From positions 40,606-104,605 of the forward strand of contig CAYVQC010000005.1 in the NCBI GenBank assembly GCA_964453995.1: a stretch of 64,000 nt of DNA, given 5' to 3'. Below the pieces are notes generated by a model. It was not told where the DNA came from, made no database searches, and saw nothing but the letters and a program-made list of their open reading frames with translations. Position numbers and translations under genes: made by a program. Shown in pieces: positions 9,761 through 18,120 of this stretch (position 1 is its first letter; every line of letters begins with the position of its first letter). The DNA is from SKVR01 sp964453995. GTDB lineage: Bacteria; Bacteroidota; Bacteroidia; Bacteroidales; UBA7960.

Positions 9761-9833
9761 AGCAGCTTATCTGGAAATTTCAAGGTTGAAAAACCAGGCA
9801 AAGGCAGAGTAACCCATTTCCGGATAAGCTGTT
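9761..9833. repeat. Long-stem inverted repeat downstream of the RND operon
   Basis: Bases 9761-9778 pair with 9816-9833 over 18 positions, including two G-U pairs; the central 15 (AGCTTATCTGGAAAT against ATTTCCGGATAAGCT) differ from perfect only by one wobble. The loop is 37 bases and itself holds GGTT/AACC complementarity. It begins 66 bases after the pump stop. No T-run follows on either strand, so it is not a textbook terminator; a 3' mRNA-stabilising structure or an intergenic palindromic element are alternatives. Confidence 0.6.
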
Positions 9834-10011
9834 ATTCCTATGCTACTCTAAGAAAAACACCTAAAAAAGGGCCATCGAATCATTGTAGTTTTACAGTGTA
9901 GATGAAGGATTCCCAATGGCAGGAGACAAATCTTGCCCATTGGTTCCATTCGTGCTATCTACATGGTTGTTATTATCTGCATTTGTAAGAAGATATCTCT
10001 GTAAACACAAA
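9834..10011 (+). promoter_or_regulatory. Leader region of the sensor kinase gene
   Basis: This is the rest of the 316-base gap between the pump and the kinase. It may hold the kinase promoter, but no convincing TTTG/TAnnTTTG pair was seen. An in-frame ATG at 9916 could extend the kinase by 32 residues; the later ATG at 10012 is preferred because it is followed directly by a better signal peptide. Confidence 0.25.
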
Positions 10012-12114
10012 ATGATCGGCTTTTCTAACAGGTATTTTTTTTCGTTTCTCATCCTGTGTTTCCACCTCCTGCTCCATTCTGCAACAAGCTGCCAGGATTC
10101 GCCGGTGCGATACCCATGGCAGGAAGAATCTCTGTCCGGTCCATCAACTATGGTGACCATGTGTGTGGACAAAGACTGGATGCCTTTTGAGAAAATTGAT
10201 GAGCAGGGCAATCATGTTGGTATAGCTGCAGATATTCTCAGGTTGATCAGCCACCGCTCAGGTGTTACATTTGATCTTATTCCAACAGAAAGCTGGGAGC
10301 AAAGTCTTGAATTTTCCAAAAAAGGAATTTGCCAGAGTATTAGTTTTCTCAATAAAACACCTGAACGGGAACAGTGGTTGGTATTCACTGAACCTTATTA
10401 TGAAGATCAGGATGTATTTATAACCAGGGAAGAACATGAAATAGTGGAAAACCCGGCAGAGCTCTCGGGAAAAACACTTGTATTGCCAAGGCACACACAT
10501 GTTGAAAACCGTATCAGGAGAGATTTCCCCAATCTTGAACTGATTCTTGTGGACTCACATAATGAGGCACTGCATTGGGTAAATGAAAGAAAAGCTGATA
10601 TGACCCTTCGTTCCCTTACCCTGGCAGCATATATTATCAAAACCGAGGGCTGGTTTAACCTGAAAATAGCAGGAGAACTCCCACAATATACAAATCAGCT
10701 CAGGATTGGCATTTCCAGGAACCTGATCCATATCAGGGATACTTTGAATGCAGCCATTGCAACCCTTACTCCATCAGAAATTCATGAGATCACAAATCAG
10801 TACGTGCCCGTTCATGTTGTGCCCAGCTACAATTACCGTCTTATAGCTATAATCACGGGGGGCTTTACATTTGTATTGCTTATTGGGATTTTCTGGAATT
10901 ACCAGTTGCGAAGATTCAATCGCAGGCTTGAAGCTAAACAACAGGAATTGCTCCTGTTGAGCCAAAAACTCGCCACTTCTGCCAAACGCTACAAGGCAAT
11001 TATTGCCGCATCCAATAGTGGTGCCTGGGAATACACCGCCCAAACAGACCATTTGTGGTGCAGCCCACAGTACTTTAAGATGTTGGGCCGCAGTGCAAGG
11101 GACTTTGATCTTACCTCGCATAATAATGCGGAAAAAATATGGAAGGAATTGCTGCACCCTGAGGATTTGCCTTGTGCCTTGAAATACCTGAGGAATTTTG
11201 TAGCCAACCCATCCAATACCTATGAGACAACATTCCGAATGTTGCATGCCAGCGGAGATTACCGGTGGATACTCTCCAGGGGACAGGGATTAAAGGATGT
11301 TGGGGGAAACCCGGGTTTAATGATTATTGGAACCCATATTGATATTACAGAACAAAAAAATACAGAAGAGATCATCAGGCAGAAAAATAAAGAATTGGAA
11401 ACCTTTCTGTATGTAACCTCCCACGATTTGCGCTCACCGTTGATCAATATTGAGGGTTTTAGTGCAAAGATCAAATCCGGTCTTCAAAAACTCAGCAACC
11501 TGTTGCCCGAAGATTGCTCCCAGCACCAGGAATTTAATGAAGTAAGTGAGATTGTCAACAAATCGCTGCCACGCAACCTGTCTGTGGTATTGTCCAATGT
11601 GGAAAAAATGGATACCCTCATCAGTGGACTACTCAAAATAGCGCGCACCGGAAAGCTAAAACTGTATATTGAGCCCGTCAACATGGATAAACTTATCCGT
11701 AATATACGCATTACATTGGGTTTCCAGGAAGAACAGGCAAATGCGCACTATGAAATAAAGCCCCTGCCTGATTGCTATGGCGATCAGAATCTTATCAATC
11801 AACTTTTTACCAACCTGATAGATAATGCCATAAAGTACAGAAAGCCCCACCAACCCGTATCCATAAAAATTGATGCAGTTCACGACGAATCTACCGCAAC
11901 CTACAGGATACAAGATAATGGGATTGGTATAAGTGCTTCAAACCAAAATAAGGTATGGGATGTATTTTACCGTGTTGACGATGAAACACAAAAAGGAGAT
12001 GGCATTGGGTTGAGTCTTGCCGCTAAAATCGTTGAAAGGCATAAAGGTTCCATATGGGTTGAGTCGGAGCAGGGAAAAGGAAGTACCTTTTTTGTGCGAC
12101 TCCCCAGGAATTGA
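10012..12114 (+). CDS. Sensor histidine kinase with solute-binding (SBP_bac_3) sensor, PAS and kinase domains
   Basis: A 700-residue membrane kinase. Seen in order: signal peptide (about 1-27, ending ATSCQDS); periplasmic solute-binding domain of the amino-acid-binding type 3 family (about 45-270, starting VTMCVDKDWMPFEKIDEQG); one TM (about 277-299); a short helical linker; PAS/PAC (about 324-447); HisKA with SHDLRSPL and phospho-His471; HATPase with N-box NLIDNAIKY, DNGIGIS and GDGIGLSLAAKIVERHKG. It should read an extracytoplasmic small ligand and phosphorylate a response regulator; no receiver gene is adjacent, so the partner is elsewhere. An alternative ATG at 9916 adds 32 residues. BvgS/EvgS-type sensors use the same domain outside. 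Architecture confidence is high, ligand unknown. Confidence 0.9.
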   Translation: MIGFSNRYFFSFLILCFHLLLHSATSCQDSPVRYPWQEESLSGPSTMVTMCVDKDWMPFEKIDEQGNHVGIAADILRLISHRSGVTFDLIPTESWEQSLEFSKKGICQSISFLNKTPEREQWLVFTEPYYEDQDVFITREEHEIVENPAELSGKTLVLPRHTHVENRIRRDFPNLELILVDSHNEALHWVNERKADMTLRSLTLAAYIIKTEGWFNLKIAGELPQYTNQLRIGISRNLIHIRDTLNAAIATLTPSEIHEITNQYVPVHVVPSYNYRLIAIITGGFTFVLLIGIFWNYQLRRFNRRLEAKQQELLLLSQKLATSAKRYKAIIAASNSGAWEYTAQTDHLWCSPQYFKMLGRSARDFDLTSHNNAEKIWKELLHPEDLPCALKYLRNFVANPSNTYETTFRMLHASGDYRWILSRGQGLKDVGGNPGLMIIGTHIDITEQKNTEEIIRQKNKELETFLYVTSHDLRSPLINIEGFSAKIKSGLQKLSNLLPEDCSQHQEFNEVSEIVNKSLPRNLSVVLSNVEKMDTLISGLLKIARTGKLKLYIEPVNMDKLIRNIRITLGFQEEQANAHYEIKPLPDCYGDQNLINQLFTNLIDNAIKYRKPHQPVSIKIDAVHDESTATYRIQDNGIGISASNQNKVWDVFYRVDDETQKGDGIGLSLAAKIVERHKGSIWVESEQGKGSTFFVRLPRN

Positions 12115-12132
12115 AGTAAGCAGCTAGGGGTT

Positions 12133-12176
12133 CCTGGTTTTGGGCTCTATTCATCTGCACCACTTAGTAAACCAGG
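12133..12176. terminator. Possible terminator between convergent genes
   Basis: CCTGGTTT (12133-12140) pairs perfectly with AAACCAGG (12169-12176) across a 28-base loop, in the 69-base gap between the convergent kinase and cupredoxin genes. On the plus strand it is followed by CCTTGCTTTATT, only weakly T-rich. The location fits a terminator; the long loop makes it uncertain. Confidence 0.35.
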
Positions 12177-12183
12177 CCTTGCT

Positions 12184-12507
12184 TTATTCTACCACGATAA
12201 CACCATTCATTCCCGGGTGATACAGGCATTCATATTCAAACGTACCTGCCTGCGGAAAAACAAATGAAAACTCTTCTCCCGGTTCAAGATTTACATCAAA
12301 CAAATTGGTGGCGCTGGTTACTGTGTGGGCGATAGAATTATTGTTGAACCAGGTTACCGTAGAGCCAACCTCAACCGTTAATGCTGCCGGAACAAAGGAA
12401 TCGTTGGTCATGCCTATCTGGTAGGTTGGGGGGGTGTCATCTTCATCATTGCATGCTGGCAATACGAGAAATGACAGGGCGAGAATGATAATTGACATGT
12501 ATTTCAT
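12184..12507 (-). CDS. Cupredoxin (plastocyanin/azurin-like) lipoprotein
   Basis: A 107-residue blue-copper-type protein. The signal peptide ends in the lipobox VLPAC with Cys19 lipidated. The mature domain is a compact cupredoxin fold with the four classical type-1 copper ligands: His61 (AHTV), then Cys94, His97 and Met100 in YECLYHPGMNG. The ligand spacing C-x2-H-x2-M is typical of plastocyanin-like proteins. It should act as a small electron carrier or copper binder anchored at the periplasmic or outer surface. A fitting promoter lies 77 bases upstream (12584-12615). It is monocistronic. The partner is unknown. Assignment of the fold and copper site is strong. Confidence 0.9.
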   Translation of the reverse strand: MKYMSIIILALSFLVLPACNDEDDTPPTYQIGMTNDSFVPAALTVEVGSTVTWFNNNSIAHTVTSATNLFDVNLEPGEEFSFVFPQAGTFEYECLYHPGMNGVIVVE

Positions 12508-12583
12508 AATGATTTTTTTTTAGTGAAAGGAAGCGTCAATCCGAAAATTACTTATTGAGCTCTCATAAAAAGTTGAATTTAGC

Positions 12584-12615
12584 TAAAGGTATCAAATTTG
12601 CACAGGGAAGTCAAA
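12584..12615 (-). promoter_or_regulatory. Bacteroidota-type promoter for the cupredoxin gene
   Basis: On the minus strand, TTTG (12615-12612), 20 bases, then TACCTTTA (12591-12584) match the Bacteroidota consensus TTTG-N19/21-TAnnTTTG with one mismatch. It would give a leader of about 70 bases before the ATG at 12507. Confidence 0.45.
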
Positions 12616-12690
12616 CCCCTGGTGGGAAAACAATACCTTAAATAGAGTTTAGCTTAGTTTCAGGGTAAAATTAAGCGGTTCTGTTAAGGT

Positions 12691-14106
12691 TTATCTTGCA
12701 AGGTGGTTGATCAGACCCCTGAATATTATATGGTGAAATGGCACTACGGCGTACCAATACAATCGTCCGAAAAGTCCTTTGGGGCGAAAGGTAGCTGTTT
12801 GGTAAAGTTTGTTGTCTGTCAATTTAAATTCCAGCCATGCCTCACCAGGAAGTTTCATTTCAGCAAACAGGAGCAGTCGGCCTTCTTCTTTGCTGGCATA
12901 GAGCACTCTCCAGAAATCCACTGCATCGCCGGGGTCGATCTGCTGGGGGTGTGTGCGTCCACGTCTTAGGCCCACTCCTCCTGCCAGTTTATCGAGGTAT
13001 CCTCTTATTCTCCAAAGCCATCCGGCATAATACCATCCTGTTTTGCCTCCAATGCGCCATATGGCGTCCAGTGTTCTGTTTCTGTCGGCAATATAGCGCG
13101 AACGCTTATCTGTAAAACACCCATTTTGAGGTACATTGATAAAAGCAGACAGGCTTTGGTTGATCCGCCCACTGATGAGAGAGTCCTTCCAGCTGGAAAC
13201 GATCTCGTTGGTGTCGATGGCGGAAAAGGTCCTGCGCAGTGAGGTTTCATAATCCATGGGTTTTACCCCGAGGATGTGATTGATCTCATCGCTGCGTGCC
13301 ACCACCTCTACTTTCATGCTGTCGACCAGTGCAGTGGCCAATCGGTAGGATGTGGAAGTGATGAAATACAGCCAGTAGGATGACAATCTGGGGGTCATTA
13401 CAGGTACAATGCCAATACGGCGTTTCAAACCCCTCACGCGGGCAAAACCCAGCAGCATCTCTTTATAGTTAAGAATGTCGGGCCCACCAATATCGAAGTT
13501 GCGGTCGAAGGTTTTTTCTTCAAACAGGGTTTTGGCCAGAAATGCGATCACATCTTTGATAGCAATAGGCTGGCAACGGGTTTTGAGCCAGCGGGGTGCG
13601 ATCATCACTGGCAGCTTCTCCACCAAATCGCGGATGATCTCAAATGATGCACTGCCTGAGCCTATGATAATACCCGCCCGAAGGCTGGTAAGATGGTACT
13701 GACCTTTTCCCAGCTCTTCTTCTACCGCCTTGCGCGAAGAAAGATGCTTCGAAAGACTGTCCTCATTGACCATGCCGCTCAGGTATACTACATGCTTTAC
13801 TCCGATTTTATCAATAGCCTCCCTGAAGTTGCGGGCCGATGTCAATTCTTTGTTCTCATAATCAGAGGAAGACGACATGGAATGCATCAGGTAATATGCT
13901 CCATCAATATCTGCAGGGATAGAATCAAGACTTTCTTTATCGAGAAAATCTGCTTCAACCACAGAAATGCTCTTCAGAAGCGGCCCGGCTGCAGAAAAGC
14001 GATTCCTGTCGCGCACACAGCACACCACATGATATCCTTTGTTTACCAAAACAGGTAAAAGCCGTTTCCCGATATACCCGGTGGCCCCGGTTAGGAGAAT
14101 TTTCAT
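12691..14106 (-). CDS. SDR-family NAD(P)-binding protein with C-terminal DUF2867 domain
   Basis: A 471-residue two-domain protein. The N-terminal half is an atypical SDR: GATGYIGKRLLP at residues about 6-17, then VVCCVRDRN, and a later stretch resembling complex-I-assembly and NmrA-type SDRs. The C-terminal 150 residues (about 320-470, from GWYYAGWLWRIRG) match DUF2867, a domain of unknown role often fused to such SDRs. The ATG at 14106 gives MKILLTGATG directly; another ATG six codons upstream (14124) is possible. Likely a cytosolic or membrane-associated NAD(P)-dependent protein; substrate unknown. It is a single-gene unit on the minus strand, divergent from the DsrE-like lipoprotein. Confidence 0.85.
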   Translation of the reverse strand: MKILLTGATGYIGKRLLPVLVNKGYHVVCCVRDRNRFSAAGPLLKSISVVEADFLDKESLDSIPADIDGAYYLMHSMSSSSDYENKELTSARNFREAIDKIGVKHVVYLSGMVNEDSLSKHLSSRKAVEEELGKGQYHLTSLRAGIIIGSGSASFEIIRDLVEKLPVMIAPRWLKTRCQPIAIKDVIAFLAKTLFEEKTFDRNFDIGGPDILNYKEMLLGFARVRGLKRRIGIVPVMTPRLSSYWLYFITSTSYRLATALVDSMKVEVVARSDEINHILGVKPMDYETSLRRTFSAIDTNEIVSSWKDSLISGRINQSLSAFINVPQNGCFTDKRSRYIADRNRTLDAIWRIGGKTGWYYAGWLWRIRGYLDKLAGGVGLRRGRTHPQQIDPGDAVDFWRVLYASKEEGRLLLFAEMKLPGEAWLEFKLTDNKLYQTATFRPKGLFGRLYWYAVVPFHHIIFRGLINHLAR

Positions 14107-14483
14107 GATAATATGTTTTGACAATCTCTTGATCTATAAACCCATCAGGTAAGTGATTGTTGGGGGAAAAAGTATTTTTCAATGCCATACTACACCAGGT
14201 TGATCCTCTTACATTACCCGCCAGGAATATACCCTACTGAAGAAGAGAACTCACCATTGAAAGTGATCATGCTTGTTTTACGCTTCCGGTCTTTCTGCAA
14301 GGTGGTGGTTTCCGATTTTACAATTCATTTCCAGGTATATCCGGAATTAGGTTTTTTCGTGATCTTAATTTCTTTCTTTGTAATCATAATTGAATATCAA
14401 TTCTATTATTATTACTTTTATGCATCCAAAGGAGATTTATTCAATAATTTCACAAATCCGGTTTCACTAAAAAAGCACACATT
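14107..14483 (+). promoter_or_regulatory. Divergent intergenic region, no gene seen
   Basis: This 377-base gap lies between the divergent SDR and DsrE-like genes. The right half (14330-14480) is very AT-rich and should contain the lipoprotein promoter. A 101-codon open frame crosses it, but it has no signal, domain or composition of a real protein and overlaps the lipoprotein start. No specific operator could be defined. Confidence 0.3.
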
Positions 14484-14927
14484 ATGAAAAGACTTATTTT
14501 TTTATTCCTGGCAATGGCAATAATGGCTTCATGCTCCAATCCGGAAGAACCAGCCATTGAAGAAGAACCTGTAAAAGATGGTATATTTATTCACATTACC
14601 CACGATCACAACAATCCGCACAGGGTGCTGATGCCCCTGCAGATGGCTTCTATGATGGCCGATGACAAGGATGTGCTCATCTATTTGGATATTGATGCCG
14701 TAAACCTTGTTGCCCGAGATGCAGAGGATGTTGCTTATGAGCACTTTACGCCTCTAAAGGAGGCTGTTGGCAACCTGCTGGATAAGGGTGTTGGTATATA
14801 TGCATGCCCGGGCTGCATGAAGGTTGCCGGAATTGAAGAAGCCGATCTTATGGAAGGTGTGCAGGTAGCAGAAAAGGAAAGGTTTTTCAACTTTACCCAG
14901 GGACGTATTGTGTCACTAACGTATTAG
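14484..14927 (+). CDS. DsrE/DsrF-like sulfur-relay-type lipoprotein
   Basis: A 147-residue lipoprotein. The signal peptide ends at ASC (Cys17), followed by a short acidic linker. Residues about 33-147 have the DsrE-like alpha/beta pattern: IFIHITHDHNNPHR, then a helix MALQMASMM-type segment, VLIYLDIDAV, and a helix before GVGIYACPGCMKVAGI. The CPGC pair (Cys108 and Cys111) lies where DsrE-family and periplasmic DsrE-like proteins carry their reactive cysteines. It could handle sulfane sulfur or thiols in the periplasm. No other sulfur genes are nearby. Fold call is fair; biochemical role is inferred only. Confidence 0.75.
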   Translation: MKRLIFLFLAMAIMASCSNPEEPAIEEEPVKDGIFIHITHDHNNPHRVLMPLQMASMMADDKDVLIYLDIDAVNLVARDAEDVAYEHFTPLKEAVGNLLDKGVGIYACPGCMKVAGIEEADLMEGVQVAEKERFFNFTQGRIVSLTY

Positions 14928-14976
14928 CGATACTCTTTAGGGTTGTAGCCCATATTTTTCTGATCTGGTCATTTCC

Positions 14977-14990
14977 AACCATTAATGGTT
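14977..14990. repeat. Perfect 14-base palindrome
   Basis: AACCATTAATGGTT is fully self-complementary, lies 49 bases after the DsrE-like stop, and is followed by TTGTTAT. It may contribute to transcript termination or be a binding site. Confidence 0.4.
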
Positions 14991-15010
14991 TTGTTATACC
15001 AAAATAAAAA

Positions 15011-15053
15011 AGCCCCGGCTATGTAGCTTTTAAAGCATTATTAAGCCGGGGTT
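15011..15053. terminator. Bidirectional intrinsic terminator
   Basis: AGCCCCGGCT (15011-15020) pairs with AGCCGGGGTT (15044-15053) with one G-U. The left side is preceded by an A-run and the right side followed by CAATTTTTG, so both strands get a hairpin plus T-run. It sits between the convergent DsrE-like and outer membrane protein genes. Confidence 0.85.
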
Positions 15054-15085
15054 CAATTTTTGTGTTCTCAAACAGCCTGAGTCAT

Positions 15086-15718
15086 TTACCAGTCGATATT
15101 CCGATAGAATGCTGCAGGGATATGAATTGTTAAACCGAGTTGGCCTGTAAAACCTTGCATGTTGGAAGATGAGATAGCCCGAAACGCAAAATTGTTGGTA
15201 AATCTGTAGGTTGTGCCGGCATGTAATCTTACAAAAGGTGCAACATTAAGACCAAGAAAAGCCCCTGGCTGGAGAATAAACAGATGTTGTTCTCCTTTGG
15301 TCCATGCATTCCAGTCGGTATCGGAATCCATTTCAAGATGACCGTAACCAAATTTTACAGGGAAATAGCCATTTACCATCCTACTGGTGAAAATCCTGAA
15401 ACCAAGTATTCCACCCACAGACTGGTACTCGGCATACAACCCCGGGGCGACCTCATTTACGGGGACAAACTCAGTGAGCGATCGCTGGTAATAAATTCCC
15501 ATGGTTAAGTACCTGTTGAAAACAACTCCCAGGGCCAGATCGGCTGTGCCAACCGGTGTTCCACCGATGGAACTAAACTCACCACCACCGGAAATTACAA
15601 ATTCCATAGCATGAATTGGGTGGCTTAAGGATGTTTGCCTGTTATTTTCGCTGGCAAGGCCACTGCTGATATGTATTATTTGCAGTATAAGAGCGGAAAG
15701 GATATATTTTGTTTTCAT
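15086..15718 (-). CDS. Small outer membrane beta-barrel protein
   Basis: A 210-residue precursor from the ATG at 15718; longer upstream starts lack a signal peptide. MKTKYILSALILQII... is a type I signal cleaved near residue 20-22. The mature part alternates hydrophobic and polar residues in about eight strands (for example YLTMGIYYQRS, VGGILGFRIF, VKFGYGHL, FTGQLGLTIHI) and ends in an aromatic residue (NIDW), as expected for an eight-stranded barrel. No close family is recognised. It is the last gene of a run on the minus strand after the lipocalin-like lipoprotein and YgiW-like gene; whether all are one transcript is unclear (96-base gap). Confidence 0.65.
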   Translation of the reverse strand: MKTKYILSALILQIIHISSGLASENNRQTSLSHPIHAMEFVISGGGEFSSIGGTPVGTADLALGVVFNRYLTMGIYYQRSLTEFVPVNEVAPGLYAEYQSVGGILGFRIFTSRMVNGYFPVKFGYGHLEMDSDTDWNAWTKGEQHLFILQPGAFLGLNVAPFVRLHAGTTYRFTNNFAFRAISSSNMQGFTGQLGLTIHIPAAFYRNIDW

Positions 15719-15814
15719 TTTTAGATTGTTTTGAGAATCAAGAAATACAGTTTGTTTATATGAATTTTGGCAGGTTTCGCACAGAAGCATATAAAATAAG
15801 CGGTGGCGAAAGGA

Positions 15815-16288
15815 TCAATAGGGTATCAAAACCAGTACATCTTCCCGGGGGTTGCTATCTTCAAACCTTACCGTCTCACCCATATTGTTTATCAGATACC
15901 AATCATCAGATAGTTCATAGAAAAAGTCGGTGTAGGGGAAAGACATCCAAAACTCAGTTTTTCCATCGTCGGTGTAAGAGCCCCAGGTCCCATTGCGGGT
16001 AGTGTCTCCTTTTTGGGCCTCAACAGTACCATTGGAATTGAAATAAAATCCATACCCTGCAAATTTACTGGTTTCATTGTCATAATCTTCTACGAACAGA
16101 CTGATCTTCCATGTTTTGGATTCTAGGTTAGATGTGAGGCCCTCGGGAGAAATGGGGAAGGTGCCGTTAATGGCCGAATTGTTATCCCGCTGTGGTGGTG
16201 TGTCGGGAAGGAGGCTGTCAGTTTCCTCGCAACTGGCAATTGTTGTGGCAAAAAATAGTGCTATTGTAAATACAAGAAATGGTTTCAT
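15815..16288 (-). CDS. Lipocalin-like lipoprotein of unknown function
   Basis: A 157-residue lipoprotein: signal peptide ending IASC with Cys20 as lipid anchor. The mature part begins with a flexible stretch, then TWKISLFVEDYDNET, a beta-rich pattern with GYGFYFNSNGTVEAQKGD and NGTWGSY, which resembles the lipocalin-like domain common in Bacteroidota lipoproteins (residual W, G-x-W-like starts and an antiparallel barrel). Function unknown. It lies 51 bases downstream of the YgiW-like gene on the same strand, so it may belong to that regulon. Confidence 0.65.
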   Translation of the reverse strand: MKPFLVFTIALFFATTIASCEETDSLLPDTPPQRDNNSAINGTFPISPEGLTSNLESKTWKISLFVEDYDNETSKFAGYGFYFNSNGTVEAQKGDTTRNGTWGSYTDDGKTEFWMSFPYTDFFYELSDDWYLINNMGETVRFEDSNPREDVLVLIPY

Positions 16289-16339
16289 AATGATAATTTT
16301 CTTAGCGTAAAAAAATCAACAGTTTATATTCATGTGTCT

Positions 16340-16762
16340 TTAATGATAATCATTGTATTGATTTTGATCGTTGGAGGCTGCAGGGGTAGGGTTCACTACT
16401 GCTGGTTCATTTAGCTGATCTGGCAAAAGTATTCTTGAAACGAAGATTTCAGGGCGCAGGAAATTCAAATCAACTTCACCTGTCAATACTACCCTGTCGT
16501 TTGGAGTGAAGGGAATGGAGGGCATGCTGGAACCATAGATTTCTACCCGTATTGTCCCGGTATCATCTTTAAAGAGGTAATAATCTTCGCGAATGTGTTC
16601 AACAATATATCCTTGCAGTCTTACCGTCTTGTCGATAAGACCATATCGTACTGCATTGTCTTTAACTTGCTGAACCGTATAAGTTGCAGAACCATGATGA
16701 ACAAATTGGGCATTGACTGTCATTGAAATAATGAGGAATGCGATAAAAAATAACTTTTTCAT
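16340..16762 (-). CDS. YgiW/YdeI-family periplasmic OB-fold protein
   Basis: A 140-residue secreted protein: signal peptide MKKLFFIAFLIISMTVNA, then about 95 residues with the NirD/YgiW/YdeI (BOF) pattern: TVQQVKDN, VRLQGYIVEHI, DYYLFKDDTGTIRVEIYG, DRVVLTGEVD, ending in a strand EIFVSRI. YgiW-type proteins are linked to stress tolerance in enterobacteria and bind cationic or small ligands; their genes often sit beside qseBC. Here the gene lies 86 bases after a QseC-like kinase gene on the same strand, which supports the same pairing. The C-terminal 20 residues are low complexity. Confidence 0.85.
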   Translation of the reverse strand: MKKLFFIAFLIISMTVNAQFVHHGSATYTVQQVKDNAVRYGLIDKTVRLQGYIVEHIREDYYLFKDDTGTIRVEIYGSSMPSIPFTPNDRVVLTGEVDLNFLRPEIFVSRILLPDQLNEPAVVNPTPAASNDQNQYNDYH

Positions 16763-16848
16763 TTTTGCCTGTATTAAATGGTTTTTAATAGTTTAACTGA
16801 GGCAAAAATAGGATGAGACTTTGGAGAGAATTTGTAGAATAGAGGAAG

Positions 16849-18120
16849 TTATTGAAAAAAAATCTCAAAAACGTGCATTTGTTCTTCTTCAAGATGATAA
16901 TGGAATGTGAAGCCGTAAATGGTGCATATTTGGTCAACCATGGCCAAACCAATGCCACGGTTGCCATTGGGCCCTTTCTCAAAACGGCGTTTTAATAATT
17001 CGGGATTTTGTAGGGGCTTCAGGCCAGGGTTGGAGATCCGCAGCTTTTCCCTATCAAGCACTACAGCAATAAATCCATTTTCGAGATTGTGTTTTACAGC
17101 GTTTTTTACCAGATTGTTGATCAAAATATTGGTCAACCCTAAATCCATAAGCACCTTTTTTTCTTCGAGTTGCAACTGCAATGAAATGTTACGCATCTGT
17201 ATCATTTCTCCAAAAAAATCAAAGGTATCCTCTATGTGTTTTTTCAGATCGATCCACTGATTGTTGGTAAACTCTTCATTGCTGATGCGTGCCAGCAGCA
17301 GGAGAGATTTCTGAATTTGGCTCAGACGTGATGCTGAATAATGGATCTTGTTCAATTGTACAACCCATTCGCCAGGGAGTGATTTTTCATCTGCCGATAG
17401 CATATTTTCGGTAGTGGCTTTGATGATGGCCAATTGTGTTTGCATTTCGTGCGAAGTATTGTCGCTAAATTCCCGTTCTTTCTGGTAGTCTTTTTTTACC
17501 CTGGCCAGCAGTTTACCCACTGAATCATTCATCTGGGAGAATTCGGTAATATTGCTTTCAGGCAAATCAGGAATAGCTTTGTCGGGATGAAAACCTTTGA
17601 TCAGATCCAGCGATGTGTAAAACGGGCGCCATATTTTCCCTGCCACCAGGGGAACAATTACCAACACTGTAAGAAAGATTAACAGGCTAAGCCCCAGGGT
17701 TATTACCAATGTCGCTTTGATCACCGATTTCTGGTCCAGCATCAGGTGCCTTAAAACAATGGTGTATTCTCCGTCCTCAAATACAAGAGGGAAAAGTAAT
17801 TCGCGATACAGGGCCATTTCAAGATCTCCGGTTTCCAGCAACAGTGTGTCTCTGAAAAAAGGTACATCAGAGACCTTCCCAGGCAATATTTCTGCTACCA
17901 TATGATATTGAGGTAAATCATTGTGAACCCTGGTATATTTTTGGATGCGCTCCATTTCATAGGTGAGAAATTCCTTGATCTCATTGCCTGCTATGAATTT
18001 AATGGCAAAATACCCAAAGAATCCGCTGGTGATGATAACGGGTAATTGCCATATTACTACGCTTCGCGAGAATCGTTTTAACAAGCTCAGGGACTTTGCC
18101 CTGCTTTGGTTGGTTTTCAT
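16849..18120 (-). CDS. Sensor histidine kinase, QseC/CzcS-like class
   Basis: A 423-residue membrane kinase: basic N-terminus, TM1 about 21-42, a periplasmic domain of about 90 residues, TM2 about 134-160, HAMP-like linker, HisKA with NTSHEMQTQLAIIKA (phospho-His about 225), and an HATPase domain with NLVKNAVKHN and GNRGIGLAMVDQI. The H-box reads SHEMQTQL rather than the usual SHELRTPL. The short D-box (RISNPGL) is of the type common in Bacteroidota kinases. Its start ATG overlaps the response-regulator stop by 4 bases, so the two are translationally coupled. Signal unknown; the small periplasmic domain and YgiW-like neighbour point to an envelope stress or metal/peptide cue. Confidence 0.9.
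   Translation of the reverse strand: MKTNQSRAKSLSLLKRFSRSVVIWQLPVIITSGFFGYFAIKFIAGNEIKEFLTYEMERIQKYTRVHNDLPQYHMVAEILPGKVSDVPFFRDTLLLETGDLEMALYRELLFPLVFEDGEYTIVLRHLMLDQKSVIKATLVITLGLSLLIFLTVLVIVPLVAGKIWRPFYTSLDLIKGFHPDKAIPDLPESNITEFSQMNDSVGKLLARVKKDYQKEREFSDNTSHEMQTQLAIIKATTENMLSADEKSLPGEWVVQLNKIHYSASRLSQIQKSLLLLARISNEEFTNNQWIDLKKHIEDTFDFFGEMIQMRNISLQLQLEEKKVLMDLGLTNILINNLVKNAVKHNLENGFIAVVLDREKLRISNPGLKPLQNPELLKRRFEKGPNGNRGIGLAMVDQICTIYGFTFHYHLEEEQMHVFEIFFQ

Noticed and set aside
14182..14487. 101-codon plus-strand open frame upstream of the DsrE-like gene
   Set aside because: Overlaps the real start, AT-driven composition (many Tyr, Phe, Ile), no domain or signal peptide; the overlapping lipoprotein has clear signal and fold.
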